DNA of 13,752 nucleotides from Hadarchaeum sp964343275 (GCA_964343275.1 CAYFIY010000030.1:1-13752), one strand, 5' to 3'; numbered from the stretch's first letter, positions 1 through 7,977 are shown. Notes: generated by a model from the sequence alone, not told the origin. Numbers and translations: made by a program.

Positions 1-113
1 TAATTCAATGGTAGGACGCGAGGAAATACTAATAAAATTAATTTTGCTATTTATAAATCATTAATGGGGTAATGGGTGACTAATTACAACGCTAGCGCGT
101 AAAGGAGCTCAAG

Positions 114-122
114 TTTTTAAAT
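114..122 (+). promoter_or_regulatory. TATA box of the molybdenum hydroxylase operon
   Basis: The T/A element TTTTTAAAT is centred about 27 bases before the ATG at 145. That is the normal spacing between an archaeal TATA box and its transcription start, so the mRNA would begin at or next to the start codon and be leaderless. No Shine-Dalgarno-like sequence lies directly before the ATG, which agrees. Upstream in-frame stops (ATG-CCT-TAG at 121 and ATG-AAT-TAA at 131) exclude the two nearest alternative ATGs. The rest of bases 1-113 holds no ORF I can support, only another A/T-rich stretch around 47-58. Confidence 0.55.
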
Positions 123-144
123 GCCTTAGGATGAATTAACTCTA

Positions 145-2493
145 ATGAAGGGCTCTAAATTTAATTTTATAGGAAGGAAAACCACTAGAAAAAATGGCTT
201 ATCAAAAGTAATTGGGTGGGAAACTTACTCATCCGATATTCATCTTCCCGGGCTCTTACACGCGAGAGTTTTGGTAAGCCCCCACCCACATGCCAAGGTA
301 AAAAGAATTGACACAAGGGAAGCCGAGAAAACTGGAACGGTTTGTATTACATTTAAAGAAACTCCACAAGATATTTATTGCCCACGCTTTGCAAGCAATC
401 CTAAACAAGAACTCAAAGATACGACAGTTCTAACGAGTAAGCCTCTTTATGTTGGGGATAAAATTGCTGCAGTAGCAGCCGAAACAGAAGAGCAAGCTGA
501 AAACGCTCTTAAACTAATCAAAGTGAAATATGAAGTACTGAAACCAGTGCTAGATCCTATTAAGGCTAAGTCAGCAGGCAACCCAAAGTTACATAATTTT
601 ATCATTATTAGGGACAAAAAAATAAGTGTGAAGAATAACATTGCTGCTAAGATGGAGATAGGTTGGGGTGATGTCGAAAAAGGCTTTGCCGAATCTGACG
701 TGATTATTGAGAAAAAGTATAAAACTGGCCGCCCTTACCATGCGCAACTAGAAACGAAGTCGGTAGTGTGCCAGCCCCTACCAGATGGCGGGATGACGGT
801 TTGGGCAACTACGCAGAGCATACATGGACTTAGGGTACAACTTGGCAATATATTTAGGATACCTCTTAACAAGATCAACATCAAGAGATTGTCGATAGGG
901 GGATCATTCGGTTCGAGCCTACACATGAACTCTATAATTCCGATATGCGTTGCGTTAGCACTGAAAGCTAAACGGCCAGTTAAGTTGGTATCTACGAGGG
1001 AAGAGGACACGCATAATCACAGCAGATATCCATGTATTATAAAATATAAACTAGGAGCTAAAAAAGATGGCACTCTCTTATCCGGTAAAATAGAAAGTTT
1101 TCTAGACGCGGGAGCATACAATACCGAGACCGAAACATACTTATTAGTAATGAATGCCTCATGGATCAATCACTATAAAATACCCAATATAAAATTTGAG
1201 GGAGAGGCCGTTTATACAAACAAAGTTCCAGGTTGCGCATTTGTCGGATATGGAAATACTGAGATTACCTTCGCAGTTGAGTCAATGCTGGATGAAATGG
1301 CAGAAAAATTAAAAATGGATCCGATAGAGCTAAAATTAAAGAACGATATCGGATTCGGAGACATGTATTATCTCAGCCCGACGGTAAAATTGAGAATAGA
1401 TAGCTGCGGAACCGAAGAAATTTTAAAAAAGGGTGCGAAACTCATAGGTTGGAAAGATAGACTTAGATCTAAAAAACACTTAGGCGATGTCAGACGAGGA
1501 ATAGGTGTAGCCAAAGGATTTCATAGTTCAGGTACTGGAGGCCCAATTCCACTTGTAATGGATTATTCAGGCGCAATGATAAAAATAAATGAAGATGGGA
1601 CGGTTGATTTAGTCACTTCACTGATGGATCAAGGTGGCGGTACGCTAGATGCAATAGCGAAAGTAGTTTCTGAGGAGTTAGGGGTTCCTCTGGATAATGT
1701 GGTCATTTCGAATGTAGGTACTAGTACCACACCATATGATATAGCTACGCATGCTTCTAGGGGAACCTACGTCGGCGGACTGACAGCAAAAAAAGTAGCT
1801 GGTCAGGTGAAGCAGAAATTACTCGAGTACGCATCCAGAATCTTAGAGAAATCGCCGGATGCTCTAAAGATTAGGCCTAACGAGAAGATCGGACAGGGGA
1901 TCGTCTATGCCGAGGGGATCCGCGGCAAAAAAGTTACCGTTGGAGAGATTGCTGAAACGGCCAGACAGAACAACTGGGGTACGATAGCGTCAGTTGACAG
2001 CTACCACCCCTTACATAATTCCCCGTCTTTCATAGCATGTTTTATCGAGGTTGAGGTAAATACAAAGACTGGAATGATAAAGCCGGTGAAAACTGTAATT
2101 GGCTGCGACTCTGGAACGATAATTAACCCAAGACTAGCCAAAGGACAACTGCATGGTGGATTCCATAGGGGAGCCGGTTATGCATTAATTGAGGACACGT
2201 GTACCGACAAACTAACCGGAGAGCTGTTAGGCGAAGGTTACTTAACTGATTTTAAAATGCTCGCAGCTTGCGACCTACCCGAACTAGTAAATACAAAAGT
2301 TTTCTTTGCTGACACTCACGAACCAAAAGGACCGTTTGGCGCCAAGGGTATCGCAGAGGCTGCAATAAATGCTGTGCCAGCTGCTGTAGCCAATTCAATA
2401 TACGACGCAATAGGGATAAGATTCAGAGAGTTGCCGATAACACCTGAAAAGGTCTTACTAGCTTTAAATCAAGGGGGGATCGAAATTGAGTAA
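145..2493 (+). CDS. Xanthine dehydrogenase-family molybdopterin-binding (large) subunit
   Basis: Catalytic molybdenum subunit of a three-subunit hydroxylase of the xanthine dehydrogenase/CO dehydrogenase/4-hydroxybenzoyl-CoA reductase family. Its 782 aa match the usual length for a separate L subunit. Visible parts are an alpha/beta-hammerhead domain (about 20-130), a first cofactor domain with the Q224 motif (ATTQS) and a GGSFGSS loop (252-258, usually GGGFGGK), and a second cofactor domain with a Gly-rich DQGGGT segment. The C-terminal GPFGAKGIAE puts the expected catalytic Glu at E738 (family consensus GAKGVGE). The substrate loop reads CAFVGYGN (364-371), where relatives usually have an Arg in an FRG(F/Y)G motif; here it is Val367. 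It lacks the AYRCSFR loop of form I CO dehydrogenase, so CO oxidation is unlikely. The substrate cannot be read from sequence; an N-heterocycle or aldehyde is the general expectation. It is first in the operon and its end overlaps the next gene by 8 bases. Confidence 0.93.
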   Translation: MKGSKFNFIGRKTTRKNGLSKVIGWETYSSDIHLPGLLHARVLVSPHPHAKVKRIDTREAEKTGTVCITFKETPQDIYCPRFASNPKQELKDTTVLTSKPLYVGDKIAAVAAETEEQAENALKLIKVKYEVLKPVLDPIKAKSAGNPKLHNFIIIRDKKISVKNNIAAKMEIGWGDVEKGFAESDVIIEKKYKTGRPYHAQLETKSVVCQPLPDGGMTVWATTQSIHGLRVQLGNIFRIPLNKINIKRLSIGGSFGSSLHMNSIIPICVALALKAKRPVKLVSTREEDTHNHSRYPCIIKYKLGAKKDGTLLSGKIESFLDAGAYNTETETYLLVMNASWINHYKIPNIKFEGEAVYTNKVPGCAFVGYGNTEITFAVESMLDEMAEKLKMDPIELKLKNDIGFGDMYYLSPTVKLRIDSCGTEEILKKGAKLIGWKDRLRSKKHLGDVRRGIGVAKGFHSSGTGGPIPLVMDYSGAMIKINEDGTVDLVTSLMDQGGGTLDAIAKVVSEELGVPLDNVVISNVGTSTTPYDIATHASRGTYVGGLTAKKVAGQVKQKLLEYASRILEKSPDALKIRPNEKIGQGIVYAEGIRGKKVTVGEIAETARQNNWGTIASVDSYHPLHNSPSFIACFIEVEVNTKTGMIKPVKTVIGCDSGTIINPRLAKGQLHGGFHRGAGYALIEDTCTDKLTGELLGEGYLTDFKMLAACDLPELVNTKVFFADTHEPKGPFGAKGIAEAAINAVPAAVANSIYDAIGIRFRELPITPEKVLLALNQGGIEIE

Positions 2494-3361
2494 CACCAAG
2501 ATATTGGCATCTGAGTTTGAATACTTCGAGCCACATTCTGTCAATCGAGCACTTTTTTTAATAAATAAGTTCGGCAAACAATCTGTGGTTCTGGCTGGAG
2601 GCACTGATCTGCTAGTGAAGATGAAGAAAGGAGAGATCGAACCTAGATTCGTGGTCAACATTATGCGCATCAAACGCTTGAATAATATAAAGGAAGAGAA
2701 GGGGCTTACCATTGGTGCGACAACACCACTTTGCACTATCGAGAAATCAAAAAAGTTAGAAAAGTACTACGCCCTGTACGAGGGCGTTAAAGCCCTTGGA
2801 AAAGTCCAAGTAAGGAATATGGGAACCATTGGAGGCAATATTTGTAATGCGTCTCCAGCAGCAGATATCGCACCCCCTTTGCTCGTTCTGTCCGCGCAAT
2901 TGAAGATTTCAAATTACCGAGGGAGCAGAAATATCCCATTAAATCAGTTCTTCAAGAGTCCGGGGCAGACAGTCCTATCCCCCTATGAATTGCTAACGGA
3001 GATTCATCTCCCAAGCGTTCCTAGAAAAGCTGGGAGCTCTTTTCTGAAAATATCGAGAGTGAGTGCCGACCTATCAAAATTAAACGCCGCAGCGTTTCTT
3101 GAACGCGATGGTCAAAAATGTAAATCGTGCAAAATAGCGCTTGGTGCAGTAGGACCCACACCGCTCAGAGTTAAAAGGGCAGAGGATGTGCTTAATGGGG
3201 AAAAAATAAATGCTGAGCTCATGGAGCGAGCAGCTCAGGTCGTGTCAGAAGAGATAAAACCTATTACCGATGTGCGTTCCACTTCAGGTTACAGGAGAAC
3301 AGTTTCTAAGGTGTTGACAGAGGAGGTTTTGAAAATAGCTTGGAAAAGATCAGGTGGTTAA
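2486..3361 (+). CDS. FAD-binding (medium) subunit of molybdenum hydroxylase
   Basis: Electron-transfer flavoprotein subunit (CoxM/XdhB type) that passes electrons between the 2Fe-2S subunit and the external acceptor. The two FAD-binding motifs are clear: AGGTDLL at residues 37-43 and TIGGNICNASPAAD at 114-127. The C-terminal CO dehydrogenase flavoprotein domain follows. At 291 aa it is normal for this subunit and too short for the extra [4Fe-4S] insertion of 4-hydroxybenzoyl-CoA reductase. The start is a TTG that overlaps the large-subunit stop (TTGAGTAA) and is preceded by a purine run GGGGGGAT about 7 bases upstream, so translation is probably coupled. The gene order is large-medium-small, unlike the medium-small-large order of classical cox operons. 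Confidence 0.93.
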   Translation: MSNTKILASEFEYFEPHSVNRALFLINKFGKQSVVLAGGTDLLVKMKKGEIEPRFVVNIMRIKRLNNIKEEKGLTIGATTPLCTIEKSKKLEKYYALYEGVKALGKVQVRNMGTIGGNICNASPAADIAPPLLVLSAQLKISNYRGSRNIPLNQFFKSPGQTVLSPYELLTEIHLPSVPRKAGSSFLKISRVSADLSKLNAAAFLERDGQKCKSCKIALGAVGPTPLRVKRAEDVLNGEKINAELMERAAQVVSEEIKPITDVRSTSGYRRTVSKVLTEEVLKIAWKRSGG

Positions 3362-3364
3362 GGC

Positions 3365-3841
3365 ATGATTGAAAAAACGATAGAGTTCAAGATAAACGGG
3401 AAATTGAAAAAACTCCGCGTAAAACCAAACGAATTGCTCCTTAACGTGATAAGGGAAGAACTGGGTCTGACTGGGACGAAGTATGGATGCGGGACTGGCG
3501 AATGTGGGGCATGCACGGTTCTAGTAGAAGCGAAGGCGATTCTATCGTGTTTGACTCTAGCTGTGTCAGTTGACAAGAAAAATATTACTACTATCGAAGG
3601 CATCGCTGGCCAAAAATTGCACCCGATACAGCAAGCCTTCTTAGACGAAGGTGCGATTCAGTGTGGGTTCTGCACACCGGGTATGATCGTGACGGCGAAG
3701 GCTTTGCTCGATGAAAAACAGAAACCTACGGAGGATGAAATTAGGGAATATATAAAAGGAAATCTGTGTCGATGCACTGGTTATGTAAATATTGTCAAGG
3801 CAATAAAGAAATCTGTTCATAAGAGCAGAAAATCTCTGTAA
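3365..3841 (+). CDS. 2x[2Fe-2S] (small) subunit of molybdenum hydroxylase
   Basis: Iron-sulfur subunit (CoxS/XdhC/HcrC type) that carries electrons from the molybdenum site to FAD. The N-terminal plant-ferredoxin-like domain has C42, C47, C50 and C62 (CGTGECGAC...C). The C-terminal helical domain has C100, C103, C135 and C137 (QCGFC and CRC), so both clusters should be complete. The length of 158 aa is standard. The ATG lies 3 bases after the medium-subunit stop, and GGTGG seven bases upstream of it, overlapping the end of that gene, serves as ribosome binding site. With all eight cysteines and both partner genes present, the enzyme looks functional. No maturation factor (XdhC/CoxI-like, MobA-like or CoxD) is visible in the window. 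Confidence 0.95.
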   Translation: MIEKTIEFKINGKLKKLRVKPNELLLNVIREELGLTGTKYGCGTGECGACTVLVEAKAILSCLTLAVSVDKKNITTIEGIAGQKLHPIQQAFLDEGAIQCGFCTPGMIVTAKALLDEKQKPTEDEIREYIKGNLCRCTGYVNIVKAIKKSVHKSRKSL

Positions 3842-3856
3842 AGCTACCGTTCTAGC

Positions 3857-3911
3857 AAAAAAAATGAAGATAAAAGCCGAAGGCACGACAAGGTATATGT
3901 TAATTTTTTTT
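3857..3911. terminator. Facing oligo-T terminators between convergent transcripts
   Basis: The 80 bases between the small subunit (plus) and the cyclase (minus) contain eight T on the plus strand at 3904-3911 and eight A at 3857-3864, which is eight T on the minus strand. Each run lies downstream of one of the converging genes. Archaeal RNA polymerase stops at such non-template T-runs without needing a hairpin, so this is probably a paired bidirectional terminator. I see no ORF in the gap. Confidence 0.6.
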
Positions 3912-3921
3912 GGGCGCATAC

Positions 3922-4671
3922 TTATTCAACGAATGCTATAATCCTACAAATACTACCATCTCCACCAACAAATCTCCAGGGAAAAGCTCCTATTTGAGTT
4001 CTCTTGTTTAAAACTTTGTCTATATCTCCACCAAGGTTTTCTGCGTGTATTATATCGTATGGGAAAAGTGTTTTATGGATATTACTCCAGCTCTCTCTAG
4101 GAAAAACTTTATCCGCTTTTTTACGTATCTTCTTTTCAAATTGTTTTGTGATATCCGGCCTTAAGTCTCTTATGATATTGTTCATAGGATGATCTGCACT
4201 CCCACAGTCGAATCCGATCCATCTCAATTTATTCTCTATTGCCCATTCTGCAAATTCTTTATACGGGCCAGGATGTTTGCAAAAGTATGCCGTTTCATCT
4301 GGCGTTGAACCATTGAAATAGTAGTGGTGAAAACCGGTGTGTATAATCAGAATATCTCCCTTATTAACTTCCATTTTATCGGTGATGTGGTGAGGCTTTA
4401 TAATATCGAACTCGCCACATACATCGCTCACGTCGACAATAACGCCCTCACCGAACAGTTGCTCCAAGGGAATACTGGCCATGTCCTTACCCCCTGAAAG
4501 GGCATGTATCGGGGCATCTATGTGAGTACCGCAATGCATAGGTGTTTCTATTTTTTGAGAAAAAAGTCCCCCATCAGAAATCGTTCCTATGACGCTTATA
4601 ACAGGGGGGGGATCGGTGGGAAATGGTGGCGCCATAGTTCCCCAAGGTTGCGTTAAATCTATTAGTTTCAT
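3922..4671 (-). CDS. Cyclase / KynB-type metal-dependent hydrolase
   Basis: Member of the cyclase family (PF04199), which includes arylformamidase KynB, isatin hydrolase and related enzymes that open cyclic or linear amide bonds using Zn or Mn. The metal-binding signature HCGTHIDAPIH is complete at residues 46-56 (H46, H50, D52, H56), and the N-terminus MKLIDLTQPW is typical. At 249 aa it is slightly longer than KynB (about 210 aa). The ATG is preceded by GGCGG. It is the last gene of the minus-strand block, 147 bases after the C45 hydrolase, and may have its own A/T-rich promoter around 4683-4712. Tryptophan degradation is only one option: the family also acts on other amides and lactams, and no other kynurenine-pathway gene is present. 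The substrate is unknown. Confidence 0.85.
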   Translation of the reverse strand: MKLIDLTQPWGTMAPPFPTDPPPVISVIGTISDGGLFSQKIETPMHCGTHIDAPIHALSGGKDMASIPLEQLFGEGVIVDVSDVCGEFDIIKPHHITDKMEVNKGDILIIHTGFHHYYFNGSTPDETAYFCKHPGPYKEFAEWAIENKLRWIGFDCGSADHPMNNIIRDLRPDITKQFEKKIRKKADKVFPRESWSNIHKTLFPYDIIHAENLGGDIDKVLNKRTQIGAFPWRFVGGDGSICRIIAFVE

Positions 4672-4682
4672 TTTACCGCCAT

Positions 4683-4712
4683 CATTTTATATTTTAGCCG
4701 TTAAAAATATAA
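4683..4712 (-). promoter_or_regulatory. Possible promoter of the cyclase gene
   Basis: On the minus strand two TATA-like stretches precede the cyclase start: TTATATTTTTAAC near 4700-4712 and AAATATAAA near 4683-4691. The farther one would give a transcript with a short leader that includes the GGCGG ribosome binding site. This rests on base composition and spacing only. Everything around 4683-4800 is A/T-rich, so chance matches are likely. Confidence 0.3.
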
Positions 4713-4800
4713 CTCTTCCATATAACCGATTATTTATTTTTTAAGATAGAAAGGCTTAAAGATTAAAAATTTTTATAATTGTGTTTATAGTTCATATATA

Positions 4801-4818
4801 CCTCCCCGACATCGGAGG
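4801..4818 (-). other. Short inverted repeat directly after the C45 hydrolase gene
   Basis: CCTCC and GGAGG flank eight bases immediately next to the TAG stop of the C45 gene. On the minus strand the RNA could form a five-base-pair G/C stem. It is not followed by a clear T-run, so it may stabilise the 3' end or weakly terminate, or be chance. GGAGG also resembles a ribosome binding site, but no gene follows it on the plus strand. Confidence 0.3.
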
Positions 4819-5898
4819 CTATAAGCTATGCTCAATGAAATCGCTTTCACAAGGGTTTCCATTTGTATAAATCATTTTTTTAGCCCTAGGCAGACAAATT
4901 ATGGAGGATACCGTCTTAAGACGTCTATATCTAGTAGAACGTGGGTCGGAATGATAACAAATAGAGTTAGGATAATTTTTGTGATCCGCTAGGATTTCTT
5001 TGAAAAGTTCGGGAGTTAGCTTACCATAGCAGTCCCCTAATATTTTTTTAATTCTAGTCCATCTATTAATGGAATTTTCTAATTTTACAATTTCATATCT
5101 TTTCAATTTAGACGATAGAAAATGGTTGGTGTGACAAATGTAATCCTTTTGCGGAGAAATAACTTCAGCCTTGGATGCGGTAGTCTCAAGGTCGTAAATC
5201 TCGCCTTTAGGGTTTGAGAGCAAATAATTCATGCCAGTCGCTCTACGGGCTTTTAACACTGCATCGAGAGCCTCTCCGATTGTTTTTTGCGCCAGTATTT
5301 TTCTGACGATAAATGCAAATGGGACACCCGGCCTAGGACCAGATGAAAAAAGAGTATTATTCATCACCGATATCCCGTTAGAATTAATACCAACACATCC
5401 CACCAGGCCTGCCAACGTGTAAATCAGAGAAGATGCGCCTAATTTTGTTCTGACCGCTAGTAGAATGGAACTATCTTGGAAAGCTACATTGACATCAAAA
5501 TTCTGTCCGATAATAACTTCTTTATCAGCAGTTGCTTTTCCTGATGCTGCAAGTGAAGAGCATCCCAATAATTCAAATGCCATTTTTGGCCGAAAAAGAT
5601 CAGAAGAAATATCTAAATAACAATTCAAAAAGAATACTTCCTCTAATCCCAAACCCGCGCCATCCGATATCCCTTCTATCTCTTCTACTAATTCGGGAGC
5701 GTATTTCTGTGCGTATGGAAAATATTTTCCAGACAATTTCAAACAATGTTCTTTAGTTAAAGGCAATGGTGAAAGAAATCTCAAATTATCAAAAAGAACT
5801 TTTACTTCTTTATGAATTAGCGCCTTGAATTTTAACCCAACAGCTCTCCCAATTTTTTCTGGGGATCCTTTAAGATTCATTACGGGCAGTTTCAGCAT
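4819..5898 (-). CDS. C45-family Ntn hydrolase (acyl-CoA:6-APA acyltransferase-like)
   Basis: Belongs to the peptidase C45 / penicillin acyltransferase family (PF03417), Ntn hydrolases made as a proenzyme that cuts itself before a catalytic Cys. Here the expected cut is G112-C113 in LLGCSSLAA, close to the Gly102-Cys103 cut of the Penicillium enzyme. The conserved strand with N133 and D135 (GQNFDV) follows about 20 residues later, as in the family. At 359 aa the length is normal. Archaeal members are of unknown function; they probably cleave or transfer an acyl group on an amide. There is no signal peptide, so it should be cytoplasmic. The ATG at 5898 has AGGGG upstream; the next ATG, six codons later, lacks a ribosome binding site. 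Its gene lies 69 bases after the TIGR04076 pair on the same strand. Confidence 0.82.
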   Translation of the reverse strand: MLKLPVMNLKGSPEKIGRAVGLKFKALIHKEVKVLFDNLRFLSPLPLTKEHCLKLSGKYFPYAQKYAPELVEEIEGISDGAGLGLEEVFFLNCYLDISSDLFRPKMAFELLGCSSLAASGKATADKEVIIGQNFDVNVAFQDSSILLAVRTKLGASSLIYTLAGLVGCVGINSNGISVMNNTLFSSGPRPGVPFAFIVRKILAQKTIGEALDAVLKARRATGMNYLLSNPKGEIYDLETTASKAEVISPQKDYICHTNHFLSSKLKRYEIVKLENSINRWTRIKKILGDCYGKLTPELFKEILADHKNYPNSICYHSDPRSTRYRRLKTVSSIICLPRAKKMIYTNGNPCESDFIEHSL

Positions 5899-5967
5899 CC
5901 AATTGCCCCTATTTTCTTCAATATTTTATTTATGGATTTTTTTTTATTTTTATAAAATTTATTCTGA
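5899..5967 (-). promoter_or_regulatory. A/T-rich spacer with possible promoter for the C45 gene
   Basis: This 69-base gap separates the end of the first TIGR04076 gene from the C45 start. On the minus strand it contains TTTTATAAAAAT near 5947-5958, a good TATA match about 50-60 bases upstream of the ATG, followed by a long A-run. There is no T-run on the minus strand, so read-through from the upstream pair is also likely. A secondary promoter inside an operon is the simplest reading. Confidence 0.35.
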
Positions 5968-6342
5968 TTATTTTCCCTCGTCGATTTGTTCGATTTCAAA
6001 AATAACCGTGTTTTCTGCATCAGGGCAGAAACCCATAGTTTTGTTCTTCACAAAAATACCGTCTTTTTCTATTACGTAACCACTTTTTGGCCTCTCCAAC
6101 CACGGAAATCTCGCCCCGCATGAAATCCCCATAATATATTCTATTATATGGTAGATAGATGCAAAACATGGTATTTTGCCATCCACTAAAATCTTACCTT
6201 TTTTAAAAATCAATTCTTGGCCTGGTCCATATCCTGCATCACAAGGTCTAAACTTCCATTTCTCCCATTCTTCCCTACCTTTAAAGCAGCTAGGAGTAAT
6301 ATTTTTAACCTCTTTAACCGTTACCCGGATATCTTTTTCCAT
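5968..6342 (-). CDS. TIGR04076-family protein (first of a tandem pair)
   Basis: Small protein of 124 aa of the uncharacterised TIGR04076 family. Visible family features are the N-terminal strand VTVKEVK, a conserved Cys (C19, then C34 in PCDAGYGPG), a Gly-rich turn before a short hydrophobic strand, a Cys in KIPCFASIY, and a C-terminal FCPDAENTVIFEIEQI segment. The spaced Cys residues could bind a metal, but no function is established. It has no signal peptide or membrane segment. The gene starts 5 bases after the stop of its paralogue (6348-6767); the ribosome binding site AAGGAGTGA overlaps that stop, so the two are translationally coupled. Compared with its neighbour it carries extra residues in the middle (an aromatic/charged stretch around 20-32). 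Confidence 0.8.
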   Translation of the reverse strand: MEKDIRVTVKEVKNITPSCFKGREEWEKWKFRPCDAGYGPGQELIFKKGKILVDGKIPCFASIYHIIEYIMGISCGARFPWLERPKSGYVIEKDGIFVKNKTMGFCPDAENTVIFEIEQIDEGK

Positions 6343-6347
6343 CTAAA

Positions 6348-6767
6348 TCACTCCTTGAACGGAACGAAAGCTCCCATAGATTCAGGTGTTCTTTCGAAAA
6401 CGTCGGTCCTTTTCATTTCGTATATAACTAAATTGTTGGGGTCCGGACAACATGCAATCCACGTATCATCATCTTTACGTAAGGGAGACGAATTTGAAAG
6501 TACTCCGCCGAACGCCATCGTATGGAGCAATGGCCAGATTGCAGCTATTCCTAAAATGCAACGAGGCTCACCATTGATTATGTTATCTCCTATGAATTCT
6601 ATTTTATCTCCAACTTTATGGCCTGCGTCACACTTCCCTTTGATCTCCTTAACAGTTACGATCACTTTCCACATCCTGCTTCCGGCCCCAGGATGACCTG
6701 GTTTACTAGAGAGATCCGTCCGAACTTTGGAAGGATATTCTTTAAGATATGTCATCTGCTTTACCAT
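6348..6767 (-). CDS. TIGR04076-family protein (second of a tandem pair)
   Basis: Paralogue of the downstream gene, of 139 aa. The family core begins near M32 with MWKVIVTVKEIKGKCDAGHK, continues through a GEPRC segment, and ends with CCPDPNNLVIYEM. The Cys positions (GKC, PRC, CCPD) match the family. About 30 residues precede the core (KEYPSKVRT, then SSKPGHPGAGSR), so translation could instead begin at the internal ATG of M32; the upstream ATG is kept because the reading frame is open, although its ribosome binding site (GTGGA) is weak. It is the first gene of the minus-strand block and the pair probably share a promoter in 6768-6879. The role is unknown. Confidence 0.75.
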   Translation of the reverse strand: MVKQMTYLKEYPSKVRTDLSSKPGHPGAGSRMWKVIVTVKEIKGKCDAGHKVGDKIEFIGDNIINGEPRCILGIAAIWPLLHTMAFGGVLSNSSPLRKDDDTWIACCPDPNNLVIYEMKRTDVFERTPESMGAFVPFKE

Positions 6768-6879
6768 CTTCGTTCCACTTATTAAACGTTTTGAAGAATT
6801 GCTTTTTAGGTTAAACCCAATTTAACTGCATATTTTTTTCGGCATACATTTTAAAAGAGAGATAACTTAAGAATTACCG
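6768..6879. promoter_or_regulatory. Divergent promoter region
   Basis: A 112-base gap lies between the diverging TIGR04076 and LLM oxidoreductase genes. On the plus strand TTTTAAAAG at 6849-6857 is centred 27 bases before the GTG at 6880, which suggests a leaderless transcript. On the minus strand, T/A-rich elements occur near 6780-6790 and 6806-6826 but none is decisive. The two transcription units could be co-regulated here. I see no clear operator repeat and no ORF. Confidence 0.5.
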
Positions 6880-7977
6880 GTGATTATAATATCCAACATA
6901 GAACGTACCAGGTTTGGATTTTATCTTGTTGAACCTGTAGGGCTTCATGATGCGCTGAAATATGGTGTGAAGGCTGAAGAATATGGATTTGATCTGGTGG
7001 CGGCTTGCGATAATCTTTTTTGGTGGACTCCGGGGCAAGCACCAGTATGGAATAGTTTTGCTGTATTGACTACAATAATGAACAAAACCAAGAAAATTGA
7101 AGTTATGACTAATGTAATTGATTCGGTAAAATACCATCCCGCAATCGTTGCACATATGGTCTCTACCTTAGATAACATATCAAATGGAAGATTTCAACTC
7201 GGCGTAGGGGGGGGAGAAATAGGAAATTTTGGTCCATTGGTAGACCAAGCCGGAAGTAGACCTTACCGCTTGTTAACGAGGTTAAAGGAGTTTGTCACCG
7301 TGTTGCAGGGAGTTTGGAAGTCCACCATTGAAAACCCCTTCAGCTTCGATGGGACGTTCTTCCACGTGAAAGACGGCTTTTTAACATCCAAACCTTTTAC
7401 CAAGCCGCACCCACCTATTTATCTTTCAGCTCTGGGCCCAAAAATGAGGAAATTTGCAGGTCATGTGGCTGATGGATGGATTCCTATAACATACACTCCG
7501 GAGAGTTACAAAAAAGACCTGAAGGAAATAGAAAGCTCCGCAAAAACCAGTGGGCGTGATGTAAAGAAGATAGACCCGGGCCTCACAATATACACTATTG
7601 TGCTAAAGGACCATGAAAGAGCTAAGGAGATAGCAGCAGCAAGGGGAAAGCTAGATTTAGCTGCAAGACCCCGTCTCCTCCGCGATCTGGGATACAAAGA
7701 AATAGCCGACGAAAATTTAATGTGGTCAAGGCGGCCTGGGCCACTTATGGGTGAATATCCTAAAGAATCAGAATATGCAAGTAAAATTCCGACGGATCTC
7801 GCCAGCGAGGTAACTATATCCGGAAGCCCGGATGAAGCCATAGGACAGATCGAGAAGTTTATCAAGTCTGGTGTAAAACTTTTCGTGCTCTGGCAGCCTT
7901 ATGAAGAAAAAGACGCGTTAGAAGAAACTGTTGAAAACTATAAAAATATAGTGATACCATATTTTGCTGGAAGGTGA
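6880..7977 (+). CDS. LLM-class (probably F420-dependent) oxidoreductase
   Basis: Luciferase-like TIM-barrel oxidoreductase of 365 aa, in the group that contains archaeal methylene-H4MPT reductase (Mer) and F420-dependent dehydrogenases. Signs are the first strand FGFYLVEP, the helix AEEYGFDLVAACDN, the segment HPAIVAHMVSTLDNISNGR and the cofactor loop LGVGGGE (about 107-113). A C-terminal GSPDEAIGQIEKFIKSGVK helix closes the barrel. F420 rather than FMN is inferred from family and the archaeal setting. It is not assigned as Mer itself: the substrate is unknown. The GTG start is 27 bases after a TATA box, consistent with a leaderless mRNA. The next gene follows after 10 bases, so the two probably act on the same metabolite or cofactor pool. 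Confidence 0.85.
   Translation: MIIISNIERTRFGFYLVEPVGLHDALKYGVKAEEYGFDLVAACDNLFWWTPGQAPVWNSFAVLTTIMNKTKKIEVMTNVIDSVKYHPAIVAHMVSTLDNISNGRFQLGVGGGEIGNFGPLVDQAGSRPYRLLTRLKEFVTVLQGVWKSTIENPFSFDGTFFHVKDGFLTSKPFTKPHPPIYLSALGPKMRKFAGHVADGWIPITYTPESYKKDLKEIESSAKTSGRDVKKIDPGLTIYTIVLKDHERAKEIAAARGKLDLAARPRLLRDLGYKEIADENLMWSRRPGPLMGEYPKESEYASKIPTDLASEVTISGSPDEAIGQIEKFIKSGVKLFVLWQPYEEKDALEETVENYKNIVIPYFAGR

Noticed and set aside
145..2493. CO dehydrogenase (CoxL) assignment for the large subunit
   Set aside because: The active-site loop is CAFVGYGN, not the AYRCSFR of form I, and the gene order is not the classical cox order.
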